Shown here: piece by piece, positions 9,165 through 18,778 of the stretch | How positions within the stretch are numbered: position 1 is the stretch's first letter | Layout of the letters: every line of letters starts with the position of its first letter | Assembly: GCA_019637075.1 (NCBI GenBank) | Contig: JAHBWI010000007.1 | Span: forward strand, 1 to 64,000 | Direction: 5' to 3' | Length of the DNA stretch: 64,000 bases | Source of the DNA: Nitrospiraceae bacterium | Lineage (GTDB): Bacteria; Nitrospirota; Nitrospiria; Nitrospirales; Nitrospiraceae | Translations under genes and position numbers: made by a program | The notes under the pieces: generated by a model | Told to the model about the DNA's origin: nothing | Databases searched by the model: none | The model's input: only the letters and a program-made list of their open reading frames with translations

Positions 9165-10194
9165 CGATTTCGATTTTCCCTTCGATCCGACCTTGGTGGC
9201 CGATCAGCCGGTGCTTCCCCGCGACCAGGCGCGGCTGCTCGCGCTGGATCGTGCGAGCGGTTTGCATCAACACCTCCGCGTAGCCGATTTGCCGCAGCTG
9301 TTGCGGGCGGGAGATTTGGTTATCGTCAACGATACTAAGGTGATGCAGGCGCGTGTGCCGGTTCGGGTTGCTTCGACGGGAAAGGCCACCGAATTGCTGT
9401 TTGTCGAAGATCTCGGCGATGGGGTGTGGTCGATTTTGATCAAAGGCCGTCTGCGCCCGGGAGCGGTCCTTGAGTTTTCGTCAGGCGTGCAGGGCGAGAT
9501 CTTGGAGCGGAGTCAGGATCGGACCACGCTCCGGGTGACGGGACCGGCCGGCGTAAGCGACCTGATGCACAGCGCCGGGACGATGCCGCTGCCACCCTAC
9601 ATCAAACGGCTTCCGACCCAGGAGGATCTGACCTGGTATCAAACGATTTTCGCGCGTCGGGAAGGTGCGATTGCGGCGCCGACCGCGGGCCTGCATTTTA
9701 CCGACGAACTCATGCAACGATTGGCTGCCTCGGGCGTGGGAGTGATGAACGTCACCCTACACGTTGGGCCCGGCACGTTTCGTCCCGTCATCGTCGAACG
9801 GATTACGGAACATCGCATGGGTGCGGAGCGGGTCGAGGTCTCGGCTCAGACGATCGAAGCGATCGAACGAACCAAGGCATGCGGTGGTCGCGTGATGGCG
9901 GTGGGCACGACGGTGGTGCGGGCGCTGGAGTCGGCGGCATACGCGACCGGGCGGCTGCAGCCTTTCGACGGTCCCACTGAGTTGTTTATCTCGCCGGGTT
10001 TCCCGTTTCGAGTGGTGGATGCGCTGCTCACCAACTTTCACCTTCCGCGCACGACACTGCTCATGCTCGTTTCCGCGCTGGTCGGTATCGAACGATTGCG
10101 CGAGGCGTACCGGGAAGCCGTGACGCAACGGTATCGATTCTACAGCTATGGCGATGCGATGTTGATCGGCGAGGGGTGGCCGAGGGCTACATGA
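9154..10194 (+). CDS. queA: S-adenosylmethionine:tRNA ribosyltransferase-isomerase
   Basis: This 346-residue enzyme transfers the ribosyl part of SAM to 7-aminomethyl-deazaguanine in tRNA to make epoxyqueuosine. The protein begins MLLSDFDFPFDPTLVADQP, as in the family, and carries LVIVNDTKVMQARV, the APTAGLHFT motif, HVGPGTFRPV and NFHLPRTTLLMLVSAL. The frame stays open upstream, but ATG 9154 gives the family length. It overlaps the SpoIID gene by 11 bases and converges with the foldase gene on the other strand, with an 8-base overlap. Confidence 0.96.
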   Translation: MLLSDFDFPFDPTLVADQPVLPRDQARLLALDRASGLHQHLRVADLPQLLRAGDLVIVNDTKVMQARVPVRVASTGKATELLFVEDLGDGVWSILIKGRLRPGAVLEFSSGVQGEILERSQDRTTLRVTGPAGVSDLMHSAGTMPLPPYIKRLPTQEDLTWYQTIFARREGAIAAPTAGLHFTDELMQRLAASGVGVMNVTLHVGPGTFRPVIVERITEHRMGAERVEVSAQTIEAIERTKACGGRVMAVGTTVVRALESAAYATGRLQPFDGPTELFISPGFPFRVVDALLTNFHLPRTTLLMLVSALVGIERLREAYREAVTQRYRFYSYGDAMLIGEGWPRAT

Positions 10195-10885
10195 GTTCTT
10201 TGTGGATCTTGATGGGTACCTTGGTCTTCATCGACTCGGCGTACGCCATCAGGGCTCGCTGCTGTTTCTGAAAGAGGAAGCTCTGGAAGATCCGCTCCTT
10301 GGCTGCTTCGGCCTTGGCGGGATCGGTTTCGGCTTGGCGAGTCACGAGTGCCTGGGCTTCGGAGAATTCAGAGGGCGTCAACGCCACCGCATCCATGATG
10401 ACCAGTCTGGCTTTGTTCGTGAGGATGTCCTTTGTTTCCATCGCTTCGAACAGTGCCGGCGTCAAGTGATTGGCGGACAGCAGGCGTCGGTACAGATCTG
10501 GATCGAACTGGCCGTTGCGCTGAAACTCGGTACGTTGCGTGATCGCATTGCGCAGATCCTCGTCGGATACCGTCAGCCCCATCTCGTTTGCCGTAAGCAG
10601 CCACATGCGATTCTCGATCAGCTGCTCGAGCACGAACTGCTTGAGAAATTCGTCCTTGATGTCCGTCTGCCCCTTGTCTTTGTAGAATCGATACGTATTC
10701 TCGTAGGCGCGACGGAATTCATCCTGAGGAATTTGTTGGTCACCCACTGAAGCGACGCTGGTTCCGGTTTGTTGTCCGAATCCCCACCATCCCATCGTGA
10801 TAATGAAGGCGAGGGCAAGGAGCCCCATGATGGATTTCAGAAACCAGGGATAATCGTGCGCGGCTTCGCGAAGCAGTTTGATCAT
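10187..10885 (-). CDS. SurA-N/PpiD-like membrane-anchored chaperone
   Basis: This 232-residue protein has one N-terminal membrane anchor (about residues 17-36, IMGLLALAFIITMGWWGFG). A SurA_N-type helical chaperone domain follows, with ASVGDQQIPQDEFRRAYENT and QFVLEQLIENRMWL. This is the layout of the first half of PpiD. No parvulin (PPIase) domain follows, so it ends where the catalytic domain would begin. It may help fold exported proteins at the periplasmic face of the inner membrane. It lies tail to tail with queA. Confidence 0.8.
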   Translation of the reverse strand: MIKLLREAAHDYPWFLKSIMGLLALAFIITMGWWGFGQQTGTSVASVGDQQIPQDEFRRAYENTYRFYKDKGQTDIKDEFLKQFVLEQLIENRMWLLTANEMGLTVSDEDLRNAITQRTEFQRNGQFDPDLYRRLLSANHLTPALFEAMETKDILTNKARLVIMDAVALTPSEFSEAQALVTRQAETDPAKAEAAKERIFQSFLFQKQQRALMAYAESMKTKVPIKIHKELM

Positions 10886-10992
10886 CGATGACCTTCCATG
10901 ACGAGTTTTCTCGCGGGATTTTACTCAGGCGATCGCAGAAAACGCAAGAGGGACGCGGTGGATACCGTTGTGTGCCGGGATTGCGACTTTGT

Positions 10993-11021
10993 TTGTGCAG
11001 ACAGGGGAGATTTGTTATAGT
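10993..11021 (+). promoter_or_regulatory. Sigma70-like promoter before the RDD gene
   Basis: TTGTGC at 10993-10998 and TATAGT at 11016-11021 are separated by 17 bases. Transcription would begin near 11028, which supports the TTG start at 11046 over longer reading frames. Confidence 0.55.
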
Positions 11022-11045
11022 GTGAATCGATCGGGGAGATCTGAA

Positions 11046-11504
11046 TTGGCAGAGGAGGTTACTGGGGAAAGCCCGTTCGAACTGGGCGTCTATCCGAAAG
11101 CCCAGATCCTGAACCGATTCATCGCCAAGGTGATCGATCTGCTGATTGTTGCCGCGGCGGACCGGGTGGTCCCGCCGGTCGGATTCCTTGCCGGACTTGC
11201 CTATATATTGGTAGCCGATGGGTTCGCAGGCGGTCGGAGTTTGGGAAAACGACTGATCGGACTTCAAACCGTCGTTCCCCGCACTCGTGACGCGGCAGGC
11301 TTCAAAGAATCGATTATCCGGAATCTCCCGTTTGGTCTTGCCCAGTTGGCATTCGAAATTCCCTACGTCGGGTGGATCGGGTGGTTGGCCATTCTCTCGC
11401 TCGAGGCGCTGCTTGTGATCGGGAATGAACAGGGTCGCCGCCTGGGTGATGAAATCGCCAGAACCCAAGTGCTGGACACCGGGCAACTGGAAGTACCTGA
11501 TTGA
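11046..11504 (+). CDS. RDD-family membrane protein
   Basis: This protein of about 152 residues starts with FELGVYPKAQILNRFIAKVIDLL, followed by hydrophobic helices, GGRSLGKRLIGLQTV and a C-terminal helix ending GRRLGDEIARTQVL. Arg-Asp-Asp-like positions in the first helix and the SLGKRLIGL motif identify the RDD family, whose members include ion antiporters and uncharacterised membrane proteins. The TTG start is chosen because GGGGAG lies seven bases upstream and the promoter lies just before it. An in-frame GTG at 11022 would be nearly at the transcript start. Confidence 0.82.
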   Translation: MAEEVTGESPFELGVYPKAQILNRFIAKVIDLLIVAAADRVVPPVGFLAGLAYILVADGFAGGRSLGKRLIGLQTVVPRTRDAAGFKESIIRNLPFGLAQLAFEIPYVGWIGWLAILSLEALLVIGNEQGRRLGDEIARTQVLDTGQLEVPD

Positions 11505-11524
11505 ACCGTTGATGCGATCGCTGA

Positions 11525-12604
<1,080 letters not shown>

Positions 12605-12616
12605 TCTCCATCCCGA

Positions 12617-13504
12617 GTGTGGATGGCTATCTTGCGCTCAACATACGGCTCCAGGCGATTAGCCGTCGTGCTCTTCGCCTTGCTGCTCGCCGCGCTGTTT
12701 CTCCTGCCTAGCCAAAGCCAGGGATTGCTTCAATATCTCGGCGGACCGCTCGGACAGATTCTCAGCCTGCCGTTGGCGGCTTTTTCCGCCGTGGATCACG
12801 GCCTCACGGAGACGTGGGACGGATACGTCGCGCTTCAAGGCGTGCGCGAGGAAAACCGGCAATTGCGCCGTGAGCTTGATCTGCTGAAGGGCCACAACAA
12901 CCAGCTTCGCGAGTCGGTCGCCGCCACGCAACGGTACGAAACTCTCCTGCAGTTCAAGGAACAATCCAAGTCGCAGACTGTGGCCGCCCAAGTCATCGGG
13001 CGTGACGCCACCAATTGGTATCGAGGTTTGATTCTGAACAAAGGCGAGCAGGACGGCGTTCGTCCGGAAATGGGGGTGGTGACACCCGCCGGAGTGGTGG
13101 GCCGCATAGTGAAGGCCAACTCCGCCTCTTCGGTCGTCCTGTTGGTGACGGACGCGAACAACGCGATTGCGGGTCTCGTGCAACGCACGCGGGATGAGGG
13201 AATCGTCGAAGGCACCAGCCATGGACGAGCTCGTCTGAAATACATCCCGCTCCTGTCGCACGTGCAAGCCGGTGATCGTGTCGTAACCTCCGGCTTGACC
13301 GGCGTGTTTCCGCGCGGCATGGCGATCGGTGTGCTGACGCAGATTGAAAAGGAAGAGGGGGCCTTGTTTCAGACCGCCGAGATCGAACCCGAAGTGGATG
13401 TCACTAGGCTGGATGAGGTCCTCGTCATCACCGCACCATACGAGGAAGCCGAGGCGGCGCAAAAGCTTCTGCAAGGGACGCAGGGAGACCGGAAAAAACC
13501 GTGA
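12617..13504 (+). CDS. mreC: Rod-shape-determining protein MreC
   Basis: This 295-residue protein has an N-terminal membrane anchor (about residues 16-35), a coiled-coil stretch near residues 70-105 (EENRQLRRELDLLKGHN) and the MreC beta-barrel region with VVTPAGVVGRIVKANSASS and GDRVVTSGLTGVFPRGM. MreC assembles in the periplasm and activates the PBP2-RodA synthase. The GTG at 12617 or the ATG at 12623 could be the start; neither has a clear ribosome site. Its 3' end overlaps mreD by four bases. Confidence 0.94.
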   Translation: MWMAILRSTYGSRRLAVVLFALLLAALFLLPSQSQGLLQYLGGPLGQILSLPLAAFSAVDHGLTETWDGYVALQGVREENRQLRRELDLLKGHNNQLRESVAATQRYETLLQFKEQSKSQTVAAQVIGRDATNWYRGLILNKGEQDGVRPEMGVVTPAGVVGRIVKANSASSVVLLVTDANNAIAGLVQRTRDEGIVEGTSHGRARLKYIPLLSHVQAGDRVVTSGLTGVFPRGMAIGVLTQIEKEEGALFQTAEIEPEVDVTRLDEVLVITAPYEEAEAAQKLLQGTQGDRKKP

Positions 13505-14001
13505 AGTTCGTCTTGTACGTCGTTTTGGCGCTGGTGGTGGTTCCGTTTCAAACCACACTGCTCCATTACGTCAGCATCTTGGGAGTCCGCCCGGACTTGG
13601 GGCTCATCGCGGCCTGTTTAGTGGGATTTCTTGGCGGCGAGTTAGACGGGCTGGTGCTCGGACTCATCCTTGGTTGTTCGCAGGATTTGTTGTCCGCAGG
13701 CGATCTCTGGGTAAATGTGGTCACCAAGGGCGGCGCCGGATTTTTGGCCGGATTGGCCGGACGCCACATGGCGCATATCACGCCGATGGTCCTGTTGGTC
13801 GGCCTGGGGGTCATTTCCTGCCTGTCCAGCGCGGTCTTCATGTATTCGATGAAACCGACTACGCTGGAAGAAACGTGGACGGTCCTTCGATCCACGGTGC
13901 TGATTCAGGCTACCTTCGACGCCCTGATCGGCGCTGGGGTCTATCTGCTGTTCAGGCGGCGATGGCCCGACGACCGTCTCATCACCGATCCGGTATTGTA
14001 G
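13501..14001 (+). CDS. mreD: Rod-shape-determining protein MreD
   Basis: This 166-residue polytopic membrane protein has about five hydrophobic helices. The N-terminus resembles MreD (QTTLLHYVSILGVRPDLGLI), and the GLVLGLILGCSQDLLSAG segment corresponds to the conserved G-x-x-x-G-x-x-D-x-x-S region. It bridges MreC and the cytoplasmic MreB filament in the elongasome. The GTG start overlaps the mreC stop, which implies coupled translation, and mrdA follows 24 bases later. Confidence 0.92.
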   Translation: MKFVLYVVLALVVVPFQTTLLHYVSILGVRPDLGLIAACLVGFLGGELDGLVLGLILGCSQDLLSAGDLWVNVVTKGGAGFLAGLAGRHMAHITPMVLLVGLGVISCLSSAVFMYSMKPTTLEETWTVLRSTVLIQATFDALIGAGVYLLFRRRWPDDRLITDPVL

Positions 14002-14025
14002 ATAGGGGTTCTCTACAGGATAGGT

Positions 14026-15906
14026 ATGGCCTCCGTCGGGCTGAACGATTCAGAACTTCACGATCTCCAGCGGCGACTCACTATTCTGCGTGTGGGATTG
14101 CTGCTCGTGGTTGGACTGCTTGCCTTGCGCCTCTGGCACCTCCAGATCCGAGAGGGGCCATACTATCGGGACCTCTCGGAAAACAATCGGACCAGATCGG
14201 TCATTCTCGAACCGGCTCGCGGCCTTATTTTCGATCGTAATGGCGTGTTGCTGGCCAACAATGTGCCGAGTTTCGCCCTGTATGTGACGTTGGAGGACGT
14301 GAAGGACCGGGAAGCGTTGGTCGCACAACTGACCTCACTCCTGAATCTCGATTCGGAGCTGGTGCATAAGAAGTTGTCTTCCGGCCGGGGGGGCAAGCTG
14401 CAGCCGAGAAAGATCAAGGACCGGCTGACTCTGCGGGAAGCGACCCTGATCGAATCGCACCGGCTGGATTTGCCGGGAGTGATGATTCAGGTGGAATCGC
14501 AGCGGAACTATCCGGGCGGCGCGGTGGCGGCGCACGTACTCGGCTACGTGGGGGAAATTTCAGCGGAACAACTCGAGAAGCCGGAGTTTGCCGATCTCCA
14601 TCAAGGGAGCATCGTCGGACAATATGGTGTGGAGAAATCGTTCGACCGGCAGGTTCGTGGTCGGGCGGGGCAAAAAAGCGTCGAGGTCGATGCGTTGGGC
14701 CATGAAAAACGTGCGGTCGTCATGGACAAGCCGTTGGCCGGCGATGACCTCTATCTCACGATCGACGTGCGACTGCAGAAGATGGCCGAAGATTTATTGG
14801 GACCGGAATCGGGCGCCATCGTCGCATTGGACCCGCGGACCGGAGATATCCTGGCCATGGCAAGCCGGCCGGGTTTCGACCCCAACGTGCTTTCCAAGGA
14901 GTTGACCGCGAAGCAGTGGGTGGAAATCGTACAGGATGAGGGACGGCCGCTCAACAATCGGGCCACCCAAGGGCAATACCCGCCCGGTTCGACCTTCAAG
15001 GTTGTGATGGCTGCCGCGGCGTTGGAGTCCAATACGGTGACGCCGGCCACGCAGGTGCGCTGCACCGGCGGCTATCAGTTCGGTAACCGGCTGTTCCATG
15101 ACTGGAAAGCCGGCGGGCATGGATCGGTGGATATGGACCATGCGTTGATCCATTCGTGCGACGTCTATTTTTATACCGTGGGCCAACGAATGGGCATCGA
15201 TACGATCGCGGACTATGCGAAGCAGTTCGGATTGGGGCAGGAGACCGGCGTCGAGTTACCGTCCGAACGGGTCGGCATCGTGCCTTCCACAGCCTGGAAG
15301 CAAAAGGCCAAAGGCCAACCCTGGTTCCCCGGTGAAACGATCTCCGCCTCCATCGGCCAAGGGTATGTGACCGTGACCCCGCTTCAAATGGCGAGTGTGA
15401 TCGGGACGGTAGCTAATGACGGAGTGTCCGTACGGCCTCGGTTGGTGCGGTCGATCATGAATCGAGTGACCGCGTCGCAAGAGGAACTGGCGTCGACTGT
15501 CCGTGGGCGCGTCAACGTTAAACCTGCCACGTTGAAGCTGATTCGCGATTCATTGGCCGGAGTCGTGAAAGAGGGAACCGCGACGAGAGCCAAGTCGCCG
15601 CTGGTGACGATTGCCGGAAAGACGGGAACGGCTCAGACGGCGGCCCTACGCACGGGGCCCGAAAAAGACATTCCGAAGAAGTTTCGCGACCATGCCTGGT
15701 TTGTTGCCTTTGCTCCCGTAGAGGCTCCGACCATCGCCGTCGCGGTGTTGGCCGAGCACATGGGCCACGGCGGGTCGGCCGCGGCACCCCTGGCGAAAGA
15801 ATTGATTGAGGCCTATGTGAAAGCCTACCCGCAACCGGTGGCGGGAACCGGGAGCGGGGCCGCAAAACCTAAACCCCCGGCGGCTATCGCTCCGGAGCGG
15901 ACCTGA
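14026..15906 (+). CDS. mrdA: Penicillin-binding protein 2 (elongasome transpeptidase)
   Basis: This 626-residue monofunctional class B PBP has an N-terminal membrane helix, a pedestal/dimerisation domain (about residues 60-230) and a transpeptidase domain. The active-site serine is S322 in PPGSTFK, the SxN equivalent is SCD in HSCDVYFY and KTGTAQT starts at about residue 532. The Pro/Ala-rich C-terminal tail (PVAGTGSGAAKPKPP) is probably disordered. It crosslinks peptidoglycan during elongation with RodA, whose ATG overlaps its stop codon. Confidence 0.96.
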   Translation: MASVGLNDSELHDLQRRLTILRVGLLLVVGLLALRLWHLQIREGPYYRDLSENNRTRSVILEPARGLIFDRNGVLLANNVPSFALYVTLEDVKDREALVAQLTSLLNLDSELVHKKLSSGRGGKLQPRKIKDRLTLREATLIESHRLDLPGVMIQVESQRNYPGGAVAAHVLGYVGEISAEQLEKPEFADLHQGSIVGQYGVEKSFDRQVRGRAGQKSVEVDALGHEKRAVVMDKPLAGDDLYLTIDVRLQKMAEDLLGPESGAIVALDPRTGDILAMASRPGFDPNVLSKELTAKQWVEIVQDEGRPLNNRATQGQYPPGSTFKVVMAAAALESNTVTPATQVRCTGGYQFGNRLFHDWKAGGHGSVDMDHALIHSCDVYFYTVGQRMGIDTIADYAKQFGLGQETGVELPSERVGIVPSTAWKQKAKGQPWFPGETISASIGQGYVTVTPLQMASVIGTVANDGVSVRPRLVRSIMNRVTASQEELASTVRGRVNVKPATLKLIRDSLAGVVKEGTATRAKSPLVTIAGKTGTAQTAALRTGPEKDIPKKFRDHAWFVAFAPVEAPTIAVAVLAEHMGHGGSAAAPLAKELIEAYVKAYPQPVAGTGSGAAKPKPPAAIAPERT

Positions 15907-17024
15907 TGATTGACCGTGTGATCGATAGTCGCGGCCTGGACAGTTTCGACCTGCGCTTCCTCGGGCTTATCGTCATCATTTTGTCCGTCGGGGTGGTCTC
16001 GATCTACAGCGTGACGCATTCCCAAGACACCAACTTTCCCTTTTATCTGAAGCAAATTGTCTGGATTCTGCTGGGGGCGGTGGCGTTTCTGGTGATGTAT
16101 CTGTCCGACTATCACAAGATCGCCCGGCTGGCTTATCCAGCCTATATCGTCATTTTGATCCTCCTCGCGGTCGTGCTGGTAATGGGCAAATCCAGTCGCG
16201 GCGCGCAGCGATGGATTCCAATGGGCCCATTCGCGTTTCAACCGTCGGAATTTGCCAAGCTCGTATTGATTCTCGTGTTGGCGAACTACTATTCGACCGT
16301 TTCACGGGTCGGCTGGTTGCAACGGGTAGTCCTGCCCGGCCTCATCGTGCTGCCGGGACTCATCCTGATTTTGAAGCAACCGGATCTCGGCAGCGGTCTG
16401 AGCTTTCTGGCGGTCTATGCGGCGATGCTGCTGATGGTGGGGGTTCGCTCGAAAGCCCTCGGCATTATCCTGCTCCTTTCCGTGATGCTGTTCCCGTTTG
16501 TTTGGGAATATGTTTGGGCATCCTTGCACGATTACCAGCGACAGCGGGTCATGGCATTCGTGGACCCCGACTACGATCCAGGAGGGAAGGGCTACCACGC
16601 GCTGCAATCCCGTATTGCGATCGGCTCGGGAGAATTGGTGGGCAAGGGCCTTTACGGGGGAACTCAGAGCCAGCTGAAATTCCTTCCTGAAGGCCATACG
16701 GACTTCGTATTTGCCGTGTACGCCGAGGAGTGGGGATTCCTTGGGGTGCTCGTCTTGCTCGCGCTGTTTATCGCCCTGATATGGGTCTCGTTGGAAATTG
16801 CCGGGCGAGCCAAAGATACGCTGGGGGCGCTGCTTGCGGCGGGAATTATCGCCATGCTGTGTTTCTGCGTGGTGGTCAATATCGGTATGACGGCCGGCAT
16901 GTTCCCGATCGTGGGCATTCCGCTTCCGTTGGTAAGTTATGGAGGGAGCGCCACCATTATGACGATGGCGTCCCTTGGATTGTTGTTGAACGTCAAAAGA
17001 CGGCGTTTGACCCTGTTCTACTAG
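15906..17024 (+). CDS. rodA: Peptidoglycan glycosyltransferase RodA
   Basis: This 372-residue SEDS-family membrane protein has about ten helices. Conserved features include the SSRGAQRWIPMGPFAFQPSE loop, LKQPDLGSGLSF with the catalytic Asp region, EGHTDFVFAVYAEEWGFLG, and PLVSYGGSATIMTMASLGLL near the C-terminus. It polymerises lipid II into glycan strands, paired with PBP2 encoded directly upstream. It closes the elongasome cluster; a 147-base leader then precedes rng. Confidence 0.96.
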   Translation: MIDRVIDSRGLDSFDLRFLGLIVIILSVGVVSIYSVTHSQDTNFPFYLKQIVWILLGAVAFLVMYLSDYHKIARLAYPAYIVILILLAVVLVMGKSSRGAQRWIPMGPFAFQPSEFAKLVLILVLANYYSTVSRVGWLQRVVLPGLIVLPGLILILKQPDLGSGLSFLAVYAAMLLMVGVRSKALGIILLLSVMLFPFVWEYVWASLHDYQRQRVMAFVDPDYDPGGKGYHALQSRIAIGSGELVGKGLYGGTQSQLKFLPEGHTDFVFAVYAEEWGFLGVLVLLALFIALIWVSLEIAGRAKDTLGALLAAGIIAMLCFCVVVNIGMTAGMFPIVGIPLPLVSYGGSATIMTMASLGLLLNVKRRRLTLFY

Positions 17025-17104
17025 GCATGCCTGGACAGAGGGCAAGCCATTGTGAAATAACCATATTTAGTAAGGCAGGGGGAATCGGTTCGGCGAGACA
17101 ACCA

Positions 17105-17138
17105 GGAACCCGGGACGGATGGTCCCGCGTCGGTTTCC
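17105..17138 (+). promoter_or_regulatory. Leader hairpin upstream of rng
   Basis: CGGGAC and GTCCCG (17111-17116, 17122-17127) pair across GGATG, and outer arms GGAACC / GGTTTCC extend the stem with a bulge. RNase E/G mRNAs are known to be controlled through structured leaders that the enzyme itself cleaves, so this could be an autoregulatory element. That role is inferred. Confidence 0.4.
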
Positions 17139-17171
17139 CGGCTCCTCCTACCTGACCGCAAAGGAGTGTGT

Positions 17172-18680
17172 ATGGGCGTAGAGATTGCCATCAGTATTTC
17201 GCGGGAGGAAACCCGCGTCGCGGTGCTGGATAACGGGGTCGTCACGGACCTCTATGGAGACCGCGCGAAAGATCAGGATTTCGTCGGAAACATCTATAAG
17301 GGACGTGTCGCCAAAGTACTGCCCGGGATGCAGGCCGCTTTCATCGACATCGGACTGGAAAAAGCTGCATTTATGCATGTGTCCGATCTCACGATGGAGT
17401 TGGATACCGGAGACACGCTGATCGAGGGTGAGGAAGACGAAAAAGAGTCGGAAGTGCCACGCCCCAAACGCCAGAGCTCGAAGCCGATCGAAGAATTACT
17501 GTCGGAAGGCCAGGAGGTCATGGTCCAGATTTCCAAGGGGCCGATCGGCACGAAGGGGCCCCGCGTGACGACCTATGTTTCTCTTCCCGGAAGATACCTC
17601 GTGTTCATGCCGACGGTTGAGCATATCGGGGTATCACGCCGGATTCCCCGGGACGATGAACGGGCGCGCCTGAAGGACATCATGAAGCGGGCCCGTCGGC
17701 CTGGGTATGGCTATATCGTTCGAACGGTCAGCGAAGGCGTCAAAGAGGATGAACTCCGTTCCGATGTCGAGTTTCTCCACGTTCTGTGGCAGGACGTGCT
17801 GGCCAAGCGGGATCACCAGCCGGCCCCGAGTCTCTTGCACAGCGATTTGAGTTTGAGCTTTCGTGTGGTCCGCGATCTGTTCGGCCGCCGCGTGGATCGC
17901 CTTCTGATCGACTCGCGCGACGAGTATGAGGCCATTCGGAATTTCGTCCAGCGATTTTCGCCGGAACAAACTTCGCGGATCCACTTCTACGACAAGGAAG
18001 AAAGCCTGTTTGACCATCTGGGTGTGGAGCAGGAGATCGCCCGGGCCATGAGCCGCAAGGTCTGGCTGAAATCAGGTGGCTATATCGTCATCGACCATAC
18101 GGAGGCGATGACGGTCATCGACGTGAACACGGGCCGTTTCGTCGGCAAGCGTGACCAGGAAGAGACGATCCTCCGCAACAACCTCGAAGCGGCTCGCGAG
18201 ATCGCGTATCAAGTCAAGTTGCGCGGCATCGGCGGCATCATCATCGTGGACTTCATCGACATGGAGCGGGAGAAAAACCGCGACAAGGTCTACCATGCGT
18301 TGGTAGACGCCATGTCATCGGACAAGGCAAGGACCCGAATCTCCAGAATTTCCGACCTGGGATTGATCGAAATTTCCCGAGAACGTGTACGCGAAGACCT
18401 GCTTCGTGCGTTATCCGAGCCGTGCCACTATTGCGACGGTCGGGGCTATACCAAGTCCCCAATGACGGTCGCATATGAGATTTTCAGGGAAGTGCGGCGG
18501 ATCGGGAACGGGATCGAGCAGCAGCGTGTCGTCGTCGGGGCTCACCCGACGGTCGCCAATTTGCTGCAGGAGCAGGAGCAGCAAGGGATCGAGGATCTTG
18601 AACGGCGATTCGGCGCCAAGATTCTCGTGCAATCGGATGATCGCCTGCATCTGGAACAGTTCGATCTGGTCGTGATTTAA
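17172..18680 (+). CDS. rng: Ribonuclease G/E family endoribonuclease
   Basis: This 502-residue enzyme cleaves single-stranded AU-rich RNA during rRNA maturation and mRNA decay. An S1 domain (about residues 35-130, with GNIYKGRVAKVLPGMQAAFI) is followed by the catalytic RNase H-like/DNase I-like core, with the metal-binding VIDVNTGRFVG and IIVDFIDME. The zinc-link motif is CHYCDGRGY. Length fits RNase G rather than RNase E, which has a long C-terminal scaffold. AAGGAG five bases before ATG 17172 decides the start over an upstream GTG. The S1 region carries an acidic insert (EGEEDEKESE). Confidence 0.95.
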   Translation: MGVEIAISISREETRVAVLDNGVVTDLYGDRAKDQDFVGNIYKGRVAKVLPGMQAAFIDIGLEKAAFMHVSDLTMELDTGDTLIEGEEDEKESEVPRPKRQSSKPIEELLSEGQEVMVQISKGPIGTKGPRVTTYVSLPGRYLVFMPTVEHIGVSRRIPRDDERARLKDIMKRARRPGYGYIVRTVSEGVKEDELRSDVEFLHVLWQDVLAKRDHQPAPSLLHSDLSLSFRVVRDLFGRRVDRLLIDSRDEYEAIRNFVQRFSPEQTSRIHFYDKEESLFDHLGVEQEIARAMSRKVWLKSGGYIVIDHTEAMTVIDVNTGRFVGKRDQEETILRNNLEAAREIAYQVKLRGIGGIIIVDFIDMEREKNRDKVYHALVDAMSSDKARTRISRISDLGLIEISRERVREDLLRALSEPCHYCDGRGYTKSPMTVAYEIFREVRRIGNGIEQQRVVVGAHPTVANLLQEQEQQGIEDLERRFGAKILVQSDDRLHLEQFDLVVI

Positions 18681-18778
18681 ATCCGCTCGGCGTTCGACCT
18701 TATGCCTGCCTCACGGCGGGCCTCTTGTCGCCCCCGTCACTGCCCGTCTCGTCCACTACCGGCTTATCCTGGTTGGCC

